Below are positions 1 through 7,338 of a stretch of 17,199 nt of DNA, in pieces (positions within the stretch are counted from its first letter, which is position 1; each line of letters begins with the position of its first letter). Both the position numbers and the translations under genes were made by a program. The notes below the pieces were generated by a model. The model was not told where the DNA came from. It saw only the letters and a list, made by a program, of their open reading frames with translations, and did no database searches. Source of the DNA: UKL13-2 sp031368465 (GTDB taxonomy: Bacteria; Pseudomonadota; Gammaproteobacteria; Burkholderiales; Usitatibacteraceae); the NCBI GenBank assembly GCA_031368465.1, contig JANMNT010000152.1, positions 1-17,199 on the forward strand. Reading direction: 5' to 3'.

Positions 1-549
1 ACCCAAGACCAAAAACACCAGTTGCCAGGGGCGGATCTCACCGACCAGCGGCAAGGTCACCGCACCGGCCGCCATCGCGAACTTAATGACCAGCCCGCCG
101 AGCAGAAACGCAATGCCCGACCCCAAAAAAATCCCCATCGAATAAACGCTGATGGCGGTGGCGCGTCGCTCTGGCGGGAAGTAGTCGGCGATCATCGAAT
201 AGGCTGCCGGCGAGAGCGTTGCTTCACCCACACCGACCCCAACCCGATAGAGAAATAACTGCCAGTAAGTTTGCGCGAGCCCGCAAAGTGTGGTCATTGC
301 GCTCCAGACCAACACACCCGCCGCGATCAAGCTGCGACGGCTACGGCTGTCGGCGAGCCTGCCCATCGGGATACCCAGGACCGTATAAAAGATCGCGAAT
401 GAAAATCCCATCAACAGGCTCATTTGTGTGTCGTTGATGCTGAGATCACGTCGAATCGGCCCGACCAGCAAATTCATGATTTGCCGGTCGACAAACGAGA
501 GCACATAGGCCCCCATGAGTACGGCGACGACGAACCACGGGTATGCCAT
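1..549 (-). CDS. MFS transporter, spinster-like (3' end lies outside the window)
   Basis: This is the N-terminal 183 residues of a major facilitator superfamily permease in the inner membrane; the substrate is unknown. The visible part has about five hydrophobic helices. The first begins MAYPWFVVAVLMGAYVLSFVDRQ. or similar, and the FVDRQ end is typical of spinster-like MFS proteins. Between helices 2 and 3 is the classic motif A loop, GIPMGRLADSRSRR, and the following helices carry RVGVGVGEATLSP and PPERRATAISVYSMG, also family hallmarks. The reading frame runs off the left edge without a stop. The start is uncertain: the ATG at 549 has no clear Shine-Dalgarno sequence, and an in-frame TTG at 582 would add 11 residues. 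The gene is divergent from the HD-GYP gene. Family assignment is firm; substrate cannot be inferred. Confidence 0.88.
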   Translation of the reverse strand, partial: MAYPWFVVAVLMGAYVLSFVDRQIMNLLVGPIRRDLSINDTQMSLLMGFSFAIFYTVLGIPMGRLADSRSRRSLIAAGVLVWSAMTTLCGLAQTYWQLFLYRVGVGVGEATLSPAAYSMIADYFPPERRATAISVYSMGIFLGSGIAFLLGGLVIKFAMAAGAVTLPLVGEIRPWQLVFLVLG

Positions 550-812
550 CGATTTGGTGTCGGGTTGCGCAGGAATATTCAATTCGTTGGTTATTACTTC
601 AATGTTAGGGACGGCGCATCGGCATAGCGCGATCTGGGTTTGCGCTTGGCCGGGCGGGCTTTGTCTGACGATACAGTAGTTTGTCCTTGACGAAAAGAAT
701 GGTTGGGACAAGCGGAGGCGTTTTTTTGTTCAAGATATCAAGCCATGCGCCGAAATAAAGGAAAACCCATCGTCGTGTGGCATTGTCTGCCATGCCAATA
801 TCGGTATTTGCC

Positions 813-2024
813 ATGATCAAACTTATTCCAACCCAGGACCTCAAGGTCGGCATGTACATCCATGATCTCAATTGTGATTGGATGGCGCATCCGTTTGCCT
901 GGAGCAAGTTCAAAGTCGGTGAAGATAGCGAAATCACCAAAATTGCGTCCGCCGGGATTCGCGAAATCTATATCGATACCGCCCGCGGACTGGATGCCGT
1001 GCATGCGCCGACCAGCGATGAGGTGGGGCAGCAAATCCAAAACGATCTGGTGGCCTTGGCGGCCGAACCTTGCGCGCCACAGCAGGTTGGTCACAGCGAG
1101 GAGATCGAACGTGCCCGCAACATTAAGCACCAGGCCGAAAAAGTCGTTATACAGGCGATGCGCGACGTGCGGCTGGGAAAAGCACTTCTGATCGATTCGG
1201 TAGAGCCGGTCGTATCGAGTGTGATGTCGTCTATTTTGCGCAACAGTGGCGCCCTGATCGGTCTGGTCGGCATCAAAGACAAGGATCTATATACGTTCCA
1301 GCATTCCGTTGCGGTCTGCACCTTGATGGTTGCGTTTTGCCGTCACGAGGGCATGGATGATGAGGCGGTCCATCAGGCGGGTTTGGGCGGTCTGTTGCAC
1401 GATATAGGCAAGACCCGCATGCCAAACGCGCTGTTGAATAAACCCGGCCGTTATACCAACGAGGAGTTTGCGGTCATGCGCCGGCATCCCGAAGACGGGC
1501 ACGCGATTCTTCTAGCCAATGACTCGATTGGACCGACGCCGCTTGCAATCGCACTGCAACACCATGAGCGCATGGATGGAAGCGGCTATCCATTCAACTT
1601 GGGTGGCGGTCAAATCGAACGTGTCGCACAGATGGCGGCGATTGTTGATGTTTATGACGCGATCACCGCGGATCGCTGTTATCACCTCGCGATACCGCCG
1701 GCCGACGGGCTGCGCAAATTGATGGAGTGGAGCAAGTTCCATTTGAGTCCGTACTACACACAATCGTTTGTGCGTTGTATTGGTATCTATCCGGTCGGTA
1801 CGTTGGTCCGTCTCGAAAGCCAACGTCTGGCGATTGTGACCGAGCACAATGCAAAAGACCTGCTCAAGCCAAAAGTGAAGGTGATTTTTGATGCCAAACG
1901 CAATCAGTACATTGCGCCGAAAGAAATTGATCTGGCGCGAACCATGGGTCACGGCGGCGCAGACTCGATTGTCGGTCATGAATCCGCACGCAAATGGTTT
2001 ATTGATTTATCGTACTTTCAATAG
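813..2024 (+). CDS. HD-GYP domain cyclic-di-GMP phosphodiesterase-type protein with DUF3391
   Basis: Likely hydrolyses the second messenger c-di-GMP in the cytoplasm. From the ATG at 813 the protein has 403 residues. The N-terminal 120 or so residues (MIKLIPTQDLKVGMYIHDL, then WMAHPF) match the DUF3391 domain that often precedes HD-GYP. The HD-GYP domain covers about residues 140-310. It has a metal-binding histidine at about H164, the HD pair at H196-D197 in LLHDIGK, and the defining HHERMDGSGYP motif at residues 250-260, so the metal ligands and GYP residues I can identify are intact. In-frame ATGs at 777 and 792 would add 12 or 7 residues. I chose 813 because family members begin with this sequence, although none of the three has a good Shine-Dalgarno sequence. 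There are no membrane segments and no receiver domain, so its input is unclear. It converges with the HDOD gene. Confidence 0.93.
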   Translation: MIKLIPTQDLKVGMYIHDLNCDWMAHPFAWSKFKVGEDSEITKIASAGIREIYIDTARGLDAVHAPTSDEVGQQIQNDLVALAAEPCAPQQVGHSEEIERARNIKHQAEKVVIQAMRDVRLGKALLIDSVEPVVSSVMSSILRNSGALIGLVGIKDKDLYTFQHSVAVCTLMVAFCRHEGMDDEAVHQAGLGGLLHDIGKTRMPNALLNKPGRYTNEEFAVMRRHPEDGHAILLANDSIGPTPLAIALQHHERMDGSGYPFNLGGGQIERVAQMAAIVDVYDAITADRCYHLAIPPADGLRKLMEWSKFHLSPYYTQSFVRCIGIYPVGTLVRLESQRLAIVTEHNAKDLLKPKVKVIFDAKRNQYIAPKEIDLARTMGHGGADSIVGHESARKWFIDLSYFQ

Positions 2025-2038
2025 CCCCGGACAAATGG

Positions 2039-2995
2039 TTACGGTTCAATAAGCCTGACCATGTCGTCCGGACTCACGCCAAGCTTACTCAACGCAAAAG
2101 CCTCGGCAATCTCCCAGTCAGCGGTTATGCCCCGACCGGCGCGCAGCGCAACAACTTGATCGATCAACAGGCCAAAGGCGGCAAGTTTGACCGGCGAGCC
2201 ACGTAATTTCAGGGGTTCGCCCGACGGCTTGGCAATTTCATGGTGGCAGAGAATGGCGATGGTGAGTGATTCAGGCACCCGCCACTCTTTTGCCAGCGCG
2301 TAGCCGACATGCGCGTGATTGGTTTGATGTTGCTGCTGTTCAAGCTTCAAGGCCTCATAGGCGCGGCCTTCACAATGCGCCTGCCAGACGGCGGCGTAAT
2401 CAGGAAACCGATTGATCATTACCGCCATGCCGCAATCACGAAACACCATATACGTCGTGGCTTCGTCGGGATTCAGGCCCGGTATGCGACGCGCGATTTC
2501 GGCCGCTGTTTCGGTCAGGCGGGAAGATTCTTCCCAGAATTTGCGCATGACTGTGCCCGAACCTTCCGGGAAGGCCTGCCGAAACAGCAGCCTGGACAAA
2601 AGATTTGCAGTGGCGCGCAGGCCGATGATTGTTAACGCCTGCTGAATGCTGCTGGTCGTACGTGAAAGCCCGTAGGCCGGTGAGTTGACGGTCTTCAGAA
2701 CCGCCGCGCTCATGGCGAGGTCACCACTGACGAGTTGAACCAGCTTGTTCTGGTCGGCCTCGTCATCATTGATCGCCCGATGGAATTGGTCGAGCAGTGC
2801 CGGACAAGGCGGCAACTTTAATTCACGTGCAATGCGCTCTGCCTCGAGCTCGAGCTCAATGCCTTCTGGCGTGACGTTACCCGCAAAAGCGATGGTCGGC
2901 TCGGTGCCGGAATAGAATTGAGAGGCATGCATGGCGTTGGTGGTTCGCTCGAAGCGCATCTGCGCAAAATTGCGTAGATGCATATTAGCGATCAT
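2039..2995 (-). CDS. HDOD-domain protein (signalling/output domain related to HD hydrolases)
   Basis: A soluble protein of up to 318 residues. The HDOD domain spans about residues 58-255. Recognisable parts are LKLPPCPALL at its start, the central VNSPAYGLSRTTSSIQQALTI segment (residues 103-123) and the later CHHE at 250-253. The position equivalent to the HD dyad reads FRDCG (185-189), so the catalytic histidine is missing, as is usual for HDOD proteins, which are thought to act through protein interaction rather than hydrolysis. The N-terminal 45 residues look unrelated to any domain. The start is ambiguous: ATGs at 2995, 2983, 2959 and 2932 are all in frame and none has a clear ribosome binding site. 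It is convergent with the HD-GYP gene, with 14 bp between the stop codons. HDOD proteins commonly work with c-di-GMP and motility circuits; a functional link here is inference. Confidence 0.9.
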   Translation of the reverse strand: MIANMHLRNFAQMRFERTTNAMHASQFYSGTEPTIAFAGNVTPEGIELELEAERIARELKLPPCPALLDQFHRAINDDEADQNKLVQLVSGDLAMSAAVLKTVNSPAYGLSRTTSSIQQALTIIGLRATANLLSRLLFRQAFPEGSGTVMRKFWEESSRLTETAAEIARRIPGLNPDEATTYMVFRDCGMAVMINRFPDYAAVWQAHCEGRAYEALKLEQQQHQTNHAHVGYALAKEWRVPESLTIAILCHHEIAKPSGEPLKLRGSPVKLAAFGLLIDQVVALRAGRGITADWEIAEAFALSKLGVSPDDMVRLIEP

Positions 2996-3021
2996 CGACA
3001 GCGGTTGAATCGCCGAATAAT

Positions 3022-3053
3022 CGCCAATATGGCGGCCAATTCAATCAATTGGC
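3022..3053. repeat. Two adjacent inverted repeats upstream of the HDOD gene
   Basis: The 87-bp spacer between the HDOD start and the DUF4337 stop holds two back-to-back dyads. The first is CGCCA-ATA-TGGCG at 3022-3034 (5-bp arms). The second is GCCAATT-CAATC-AATTGGC at 3035-3053 (7-bp arms, 5-nt loop). On the minus strand no T-run follows either, so neither looks like a standard intrinsic terminator. They may be an operator for the HDOD gene or an RNA hairpin in a shared transcript. Confidence 0.5.
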
Positions 3054-3082
3054 GGGCCGAATAGTGCAATCACAGGCGGCCA

Positions 3083-3667
3083 CTAGACGCCATGACTGAA
3101 AAACGCCAGTATCCAAAAGCCGAGCCCGCCGGCAGCCGCCAAACCTGCGAGGCCGAATAGCCATCGCCGTTGCGTTATGACACAAATCGCCGCAAGTGAA
3201 ATGGCAATTTGAATGAGCGTCATTGCCTGGGCGAGTTTGTCGTGTGGATTCAGTGCGCTATCCGATTTTTTGTCAGCATCCTTGGAAAGCTGCTCGAATT
3301 TCTCGGCTTCTTTCTTGATGCCGGCTTTTTCTTCCTTGTAGCGGGCAATTTCTGCGGCGTATTTGGCCTTTTGTTCCGGGATGCTGGTGAGCGACTCGGC
3401 AAGTTCGGCCAGATTCTGCTTGGTGCTTTTCCCCTGGTAGTACGACCATTGATTGGCCGCATCGGTCTTTTTGAGCACCGCTTCATTCTTGAATAAAAGC
3501 GCCTCGTTTTGGGTGTGCCCGCCTTGGTAACTAACGATTGCACCGATGGTGGCAAGAATGGCCGTAAAGACGGCCACATACTGCGTGAGTCCATTGCCGC
3601 CGCCATGCGCAGCATGCTCGACCGCGTGATCGTGTGGTCCGTGAACGTGAAATTTTCCGCCTGACAT
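3083..3667 (-). CDS. DUF4337 family membrane protein
   Basis: A 194-residue inner-membrane protein of the DUF4337 family, function unknown. The start at 3667 is set by an AAGGA Shine-Dalgarno sequence about 7 nt upstream; an in-frame ATG at 3712 lacks one. The N-terminus is histidine-rich, with His at 7, 9, 12, 14, 18 and 21 (FHVHGPHDHAVEHAAH). One membrane helix follows at about 27-47. The central region, about 50-140, is charged and likely coiled-coil; its QGGHTQNEALLFKNEAVLKK and NQWSYYQGKSTKQ segments are the family signature. Two more helices lie at about 145-165 and 168-190. It stands between the HDOD gene and the gene that follows mrcA, all on the same strand, with roughly 90-100 bp on each side, so it may have its own promoter. 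Confidence 0.88.
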   Translation of the reverse strand: MSGGKFHVHGPHDHAVEHAAHGGGNGLTQYVAVFTAILATIGAIVSYQGGHTQNEALLFKNEAVLKKTDAANQWSYYQGKSTKQNLAELAESLTSIPEQKAKYAAEIARYKEEKAGIKKEAEKFEQLSKDADKKSDSALNPHDKLAQAMTLIQIAISLAAICVITQRRWLFGLAGLAAAGGLGFWILAFFSHGV

Positions 3668-3699
3668 ATGTCTATCCTTTTGAATAATGATGTGGTTGA

Positions 3700-3711
3700 T
3701 GCAGGCCTGCA
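3700..3711. repeat. 12-bp perfect palindrome upstream of the DUF4337 gene
   Basis: TGCAGGCCTGCA is a perfect palindrome centred about 39 bp upstream of the DUF4337 start codon. It lies in the 100-bp spacer that should contain that gene's promoter, so it could be a repressor or activator site. No matching partner was seen nearby. Confidence 0.3.
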
Positions 3712-3767
3712 CAAACGACCGGCACGGATGATTTTTTCGAAAGCCTAATATCCATAAGCACTTTCAG

Positions 3768-4583
3768 TCATTTTTTTCGCAAATCCGCCGCCGAAACTAG
3801 ACTTTCAATTTCGCTTTTGCCGGCGTCAAATCGGCGGATTACCTCTGCCAATTGCGCCCGATGGTGCCGGATGCTGGTGCGCGGATGTTTTGCCTGGCGC
3901 TCTGCATGGCTGTCATAAAGTGTGATCTCAACCGGCGCATCGTCAAAAAATATTTCGTAGGAATAGCCTGCCGCCGCACCGATTGGTTTGAAGCTTTTTT
4001 TGCCAGCGTGACGTTCCCGCCGATGTGAATGTTGGGCGCGATGTTCGCGAATGTCGAACTCAACGTCTTCGCCCAGCAAAAATAGTTCGAACGATTTTGC
4101 CTCGACGCCGATCAGTTCCAATTCAACTACGCTGTATTCATTGGCGGTACCGTTGAGCACACCACCGGTCAGCCACGGTTCAAAATGGGCCAGCCATTGC
4201 ATGCTTTGACATGCCGCGATGCGCAGCGAATCTAGCGCCTGCAGCTGCGTTTCGCCGGCAAACAAGGTCAGATGCTCACGCAGTGCCGCCTCGATTTCGG
4301 TATTGCATGGCAGCACGTGATGGTCCGCCGAGTCGATGCCGATCGCTTTTGCCGCTTTGATCTTGGCGGCGTGGTAATCGCGTTGACCTTCAAAAATGAG
4401 CTGCGCCGCTTGTTGTGCGATGGCGTGGCGCAACGTTGCATTGCCATTTGCGAAATCATGAATTGGCAGTGGTGAGGGGACTGTCGGCTGTTCAATATCG
4501 CGGTCAGGCGAGGTTGCCGGAAGGCCGTTGGTGAACGGCGATGCGGATGTCGCGCGCCGTCGCCGGATCGGATGTGCAGACAT
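3768..4583 (-). CDS. Conserved hypothetical protein, possibly nucleotidyltransferase-like
   Basis: I cannot name this 271-residue protein. The first 45 residues are rich in Arg, Ser and Pro and look disordered; there is no signal peptide or membrane helix. Residues 50-110 (ATLRHAIAQQAAQLIFEG, then DYHAAKIKAAKAIGI and NTEIEAALREHLTLFAG) form an alpha-helical block. Residues 120-180 contain WLTGGVLNGTANEY followed by alternating hydrophobic strands (VVELELIG, FELFLLGEDVEFDI). From memory, similar betaproteobacterial proteins are annotated as nucleotidyltransferase-like, but the catalytic acidic pair of that fold is not clear here. The C-terminal part has EIFFDDAPVEITLYDS and a basic, His-rich linker. 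It starts 6 bp after the mrcA stop codon with no strong ribosome binding site, suggesting translation coupled to mrcA. Confidence 0.8.
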   Translation of the reverse strand: MSAHPIRRRRATSASPFTNGLPATSPDRDIEQPTVPSPLPIHDFANGNATLRHAIAQQAAQLIFEGQRDYHAAKIKAAKAIGIDSADHHVLPCNTEIEAALREHLTLFAGETQLQALDSLRIAACQSMQWLAHFEPWLTGGVLNGTANEYSVVELELIGVEAKSFELFLLGEDVEFDIREHRAQHSHRRERHAGKKSFKPIGAAAGYSYEIFFDDAPVEITLYDSHAERQAKHPRTSIRHHRAQLAEVIRRFDAGKSEIESLVSAADLRKK

Positions 4584-4589
4584 GGCCGG

Positions 4590-6926
4590 TCAGAAAATCT
4601 GATTCTTGACTTCTTCTGACGGCTTGTTGGCTTCGCGCAGTGCCGCCGGCGCGTTACCGACGTTTCCGGCATTTTCCGCATAGACGTATTCACTGAGTGG
4701 TGCGCCATCTTTGCCTTCACCACCAATGGCGACGTTGACGATCCCATCTGGCGGCACAAATTCGTTTTCCTTGACACCTTTCATGGAGCGCGCCATGTAA
4801 TGCATCCAGATCGGCAACGCCGCCTGCCCACCGGTTTCGTTGTTGCCAAGATCGGCCGGATTATCGAATCCTATCCAGGCAATTCCAACCTGGGTCGAAC
4901 TGAAACCAGCAAACCACGCGTCGTAATGATCGTTGGTCGTGCCGGTTTTGCCACCCAGATCGTTGCGCCCCAAATTCATGGCGCGCGCGCCGGTACCGTA
5001 ACGCACCACGTCGCGCATCAGCGATGTCATGATGAAGGCGTTGCGGGGATCAATTACCCGCTCTGCGGTCTTGACGGCAGATTCGTCAGTGGTGGCGCGC
5101 TCCGGCAGGGCGGTAAACAAGACGGCACCCTTGTCGTCAGTAATTTTCGTGATGAAGTATGGTTTGATGCGGAAACCACCATTGATAAACACGCTATATG
5201 CGCCCGCCATTTGCAGCGGAGTCGTTGATCCCGCTCCCAATGCCATCGTCAGATAGGCGGGGTGCTGTTTTGCGTCAAAACCGAATCGTGTAATGTAATC
5301 TTGTGCATATTGCGGTGTGATTGCCTGCAAAATCCGGATCGACACCATGTTCTTTGATTTTGCCAGCGCCTGTCGCAAACGCATTGGTCCCTCATACTTG
5401 CCGTCGTAGTTTTTGGGCTCCCAGATTTGTCCGCCATTACGGCCGGGGTCAAAAACAATCGGCGCGTCGTTGATGATTGTCGCTGGCGTAAAGCCTTTCT
5501 CAAGTGCTGCGGAGTACACAAATGGCTTGAACGAGGACCCCGGCTGGCGCATGGCTTGGGTGACGTGGTTGAACTTGTTCGCCGTAAAATCAAAGCCGCC
5601 CGCAAGCGCCCTGACACCGCCATCGAGTGGATCGATCGCGACAAACCCCGCCTCAACCTTTGGCACCTGGGTAATTGTCGGGGCACCTTTTTCATCCTGA
5701 CCGATCCTGATAATCGAGCCGCGCTTCAGTTTCGCCGGCCCGGCTTTTTCTGCCATTGAACGCGCGACAAACTTGAGCGCATCGCCTGTGAGCGTAATGA
5801 TTTCAGCTTTCTTGGTGAGTGCAATCACTTGCTTCGCATCGATATAGGTAATAACAGCCGGCATCAGTTCGCCAACAATATCCCTTGTTGACAATGCCTC
5901 CTCAACTGCTTCTTCGATCTCATCCTTGTTGTTCTTGGCATCTGGCAAGTTAACAAACCCTTCCGGTCCCCGGTAACCATGTCGGCGGTCGTATTCAAGT
6001 ACGCCCTTGCGTAGCCCCGTGGTTGCCGACTCTTGGTCTGCACGGCGGATAGTCGTATAGACCCTTATCCCGCTGACGTATGCTTTTTCACCATATTGCT
6101 CAAATACCTCTTGGCGCGCCATTTCGGCAACGTACTCGGCATTCACCGGGTACATCGTACGATCGCGGTTGAACTTCAATACTTCGGCGCGCGCAGCCGC
6201 AAGCTTGGCCTCGTCGAGAAAATTGAGCTCGCCCATGCGCCGAAGCACATATTGCTGCCTGAGGGTTGCGCGTTTCAGGTTGTTAAAGGGGTTGTATAAC
6301 GACGGCGCCTTGGGCAGTCCGGCAAGCATCGCTGCCTCGGCGGCGCTTATCTGGCTGACATCTTTGTTGTAATAGACGCGGCTGGCCGCTGCAAATCCAT
6401 GTGCGCGATTGCCAAGAAAAATATGGTTCAGGTAGATTTCAAAAATCTGATCCTTAGACAGGTTGGCCTCAATTTTGTAAGCAAGTAACCACTCTGACAT
6501 CTTGCGCGTTGGCGTTTGTTCGTTGGTCAAGAAGAAGTTTCGTGCGACCTGCTGGGTGATGGTCGACGCGCCGCCCTTGATTTTTCCTGATGCCAAAATT
6601 GCGGTGGCCGCTCGGGTCAGGCCGATATAGTCAACACCGCCGTGCTGGTAGAAGCGCTCGTCTTCGGCCGCCAATATTGCCTGTTTCATTACCTCAGGGA
6701 AATCACCAACCTTGACGAAAGAGCGTTTTTCCTCACCAAACTCGCCGATCAAATCCCCTTCTGATGTGAACACCTTTAGGGGAAGTTTGGGGCGGTAGTC
6801 GGTGACCGCATCGATTGAAGGCAGGTTTGGATAAAGTAGCGCCAGCGTCAAGGCGACAACGCCAACAGCAGCCAAAATCAGCGAACCCAACAAAATCAGG
6901 GGGTAGAACCACAATCGAAGAACCAT
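4590..6926 (-). CDS. mrcA: Penicillin-binding protein 1A (bifunctional peptidoglycan glycosyltransferase/transpeptidase)
   Basis: Polymerises lipid II into glycan strands and crosslinks their peptides on the periplasmic face of the inner membrane. The 778-residue product has a membrane anchor at about 8-33. The glycosyltransferase family 51 domain follows, with catalytic Glu88 in EDERFYQHGGVD and the GGASTITQQVARNFF motif at 118-132. An OB-like insert probably separates it from the transpeptidase domain, where all three motifs are intact: SSFK with Ser464 and Lys467, SKN at 524-526 and KTGTT from 660. Length is normal for class A PBP1A. I chose the ATG at 6926 over an in-frame TTG at 6953, because it gives a compact MVLRLW anchor. 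The gene is divergent from pilM, a known arrangement, and is followed after 6 bp by a conserved hypothetical gene. The synonym is ponA. Confidence 0.96.
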   Translation of the reverse strand: MVLRLWFYPLILLGSLILAAVGVVALTLALLYPNLPSIDAVTDYRPKLPLKVFTSEGDLIGEFGEEKRSFVKVGDFPEVMKQAILAAEDERFYQHGGVDYIGLTRAATAILASGKIKGGASTITQQVARNFFLTNEQTPTRKMSEWLLAYKIEANLSKDQIFEIYLNHIFLGNRAHGFAAASRVYYNKDVSQISAAEAAMLAGLPKAPSLYNPFNNLKRATLRQQYVLRRMGELNFLDEAKLAAARAEVLKFNRDRTMYPVNAEYVAEMARQEVFEQYGEKAYVSGIRVYTTIRRADQESATTGLRKGVLEYDRRHGYRGPEGFVNLPDAKNNKDEIEEAVEEALSTRDIVGELMPAVITYIDAKQVIALTKKAEIITLTGDALKFVARSMAEKAGPAKLKRGSIIRIGQDEKGAPTITQVPKVEAGFVAIDPLDGGVRALAGGFDFTANKFNHVTQAMRQPGSSFKPFVYSAALEKGFTPATIINDAPIVFDPGRNGGQIWEPKNYDGKYEGPMRLRQALAKSKNMVSIRILQAITPQYAQDYITRFGFDAKQHPAYLTMALGAGSTTPLQMAGAYSVFINGGFRIKPYFITKITDDKGAVLFTALPERATTDESAVKTAERVIDPRNAFIMTSLMRDVVRYGTGARAMNLGRNDLGGKTGTTNDHYDAWFAGFSSTQVGIAWIGFDNPADLGNNETGGQAALPIWMHYMARSMKGVKENEFVPPDGIVNVAIGGEGKDGAPLSEYVYAENAGNVGNAPAALREANKPSEEVKNQIF

Positions 6927-6947
6927 GAGTACTCGAATCCAAAAAAA

Positions 6948-7019
6948 CGCCAATCATTATGTTGGCGGGTTGATTATATCGGCACCCCCCAATCGCCAAA
7001 GCGTAAAAATTCGCCAAAG
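6948..7019. repeat. CGCCAA direct and inverted repeats in the mrcA control region
   Basis: TCGCCAAAG occurs twice, at 6993-7001 and 7011-7019, exactly 18 bp apart and overlapping or just upstream of the predicted mrcA -35 position. A shorter form, CGCCAA at 6948-6953, pairs with its inverse TTGGCG at 6962-6967 across an 8-nt loop, right at the predicted transcription start. So the core hexamer appears three times directly and once inverted within 72 bp. This could be a multi-site operator. The core is fairly common in this genome's coding sequence, so chance is not excluded. Confidence 0.45.
6973..7001 (-). promoter_or_regulatory. Candidate sigma70 promoter of mrcA
   Basis: On the minus strand there is a perfect -10 box, TATAAT, at 6978-6973. 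With a 17-bp spacer the -35 hexamer would be CTTTGG (7001-6996), a poor match. Transcription would begin near 6966, giving a leader of about 40 nt before the mrcA ATG at 6926. The weak -35 overlaps a repeated TCGCCAAAG element, which fits an activator-dependent promoter, but that is inference. Confidence 0.5.
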
Positions 7020-7076
7020 GTGGCAGGATTCGGGCAAAAAAAGCGGTATTCACCATAGGCAAAACGCCGACAAGCC

Positions 7077-7106
7077 TTGCCGAAAATGGCTTCATCAGCG
7101 TATATT
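7077..7106 (+). promoter_or_regulatory. Candidate upstream promoter of pilMNOPQ (P1)
   Basis: TTGCCG (7077-7082, four of six to consensus) and TATATT (7101-7106, five of six) are separated by 18 bp. The leader before pilM would be about 240 nt. Immediately after the -10 lies a 10-bp palindrome, TGGCATGCCA at 7108-7117, placed where a repressor could act. No sigma54-type promoter was recognised. Confidence 0.3.
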
Positions 7107-7107
7107 T

Positions 7108-7117
7108 TGGCATGCCA
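7108..7117. repeat. 10-bp palindrome TGGCATGCCA in the mrcA-pilM spacer
   Basis: A perfect 10-bp palindrome just downstream of the candidate P1 -10 box. It is a possible operator. Its short length makes chance occurrence quite possible. Confidence 0.25.
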
Positions 7118-7163
7118 CGAATGGGGCGGTTTTTAAGAAAATGCTTTACACGTCCGTTACTTG

Positions 7164-7192
7164 TTGCTAGGATTTAATGTAAATTGTATAAA
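7164..7192 (+). promoter_or_regulatory. Candidate proximal promoter of pilMNOPQ (P2)
   Basis: TTGCTA (7164-7169, four of six) and TATAAA (7187-7192, five of six) are separated by the ideal 17 bp, in an AT-rich stretch. Initiation would fall near 7199, leaving a leader of about 155 nt. I prefer this to P1, but neither is proven. Confidence 0.4.
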
Positions 7193-7338
7193 GTTGTTTG
7201 TAATGAAGCCGGTTTAGTGCGCTGATTTAATGTTTGGTATATCGTTTGGGGCGTGTTTTTTCAGGCATGTCCTTTGCAACGTATTACAAAATGTTCTAGA
7301 TAGACTGTTTAGCGTCGGGGTAAAACCCGCGTCCACAC

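Noticed and set aside
687..716. TTGACG as a -35 box for the HD-GYP gene
   Set aside because: No acceptable -10 hexamer lies 16-18 bp downstream.
681..727. TTGTCC/GGACAA arms followed by a run of seven T, as a possible terminator
   Set aside because: The arms are 6 bp with a loop of about 19 nt and the T-run starts 9 nt after the stem, so the geometry is wrong. No gene on the plus strand ends upstream of it.
738..1130. Open frame of 130 codons on the minus strand over the start of the HD-GYP gene
   Set aside because: It is antisense to a gene with clear family motifs and its translation resembles no family I know.
1512..1979. Open frame of 155 codons on the minus strand inside the HD-GYP gene
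   Set aside because: Antisense to the catalytic GYP region; no domain, start signal or operon context.
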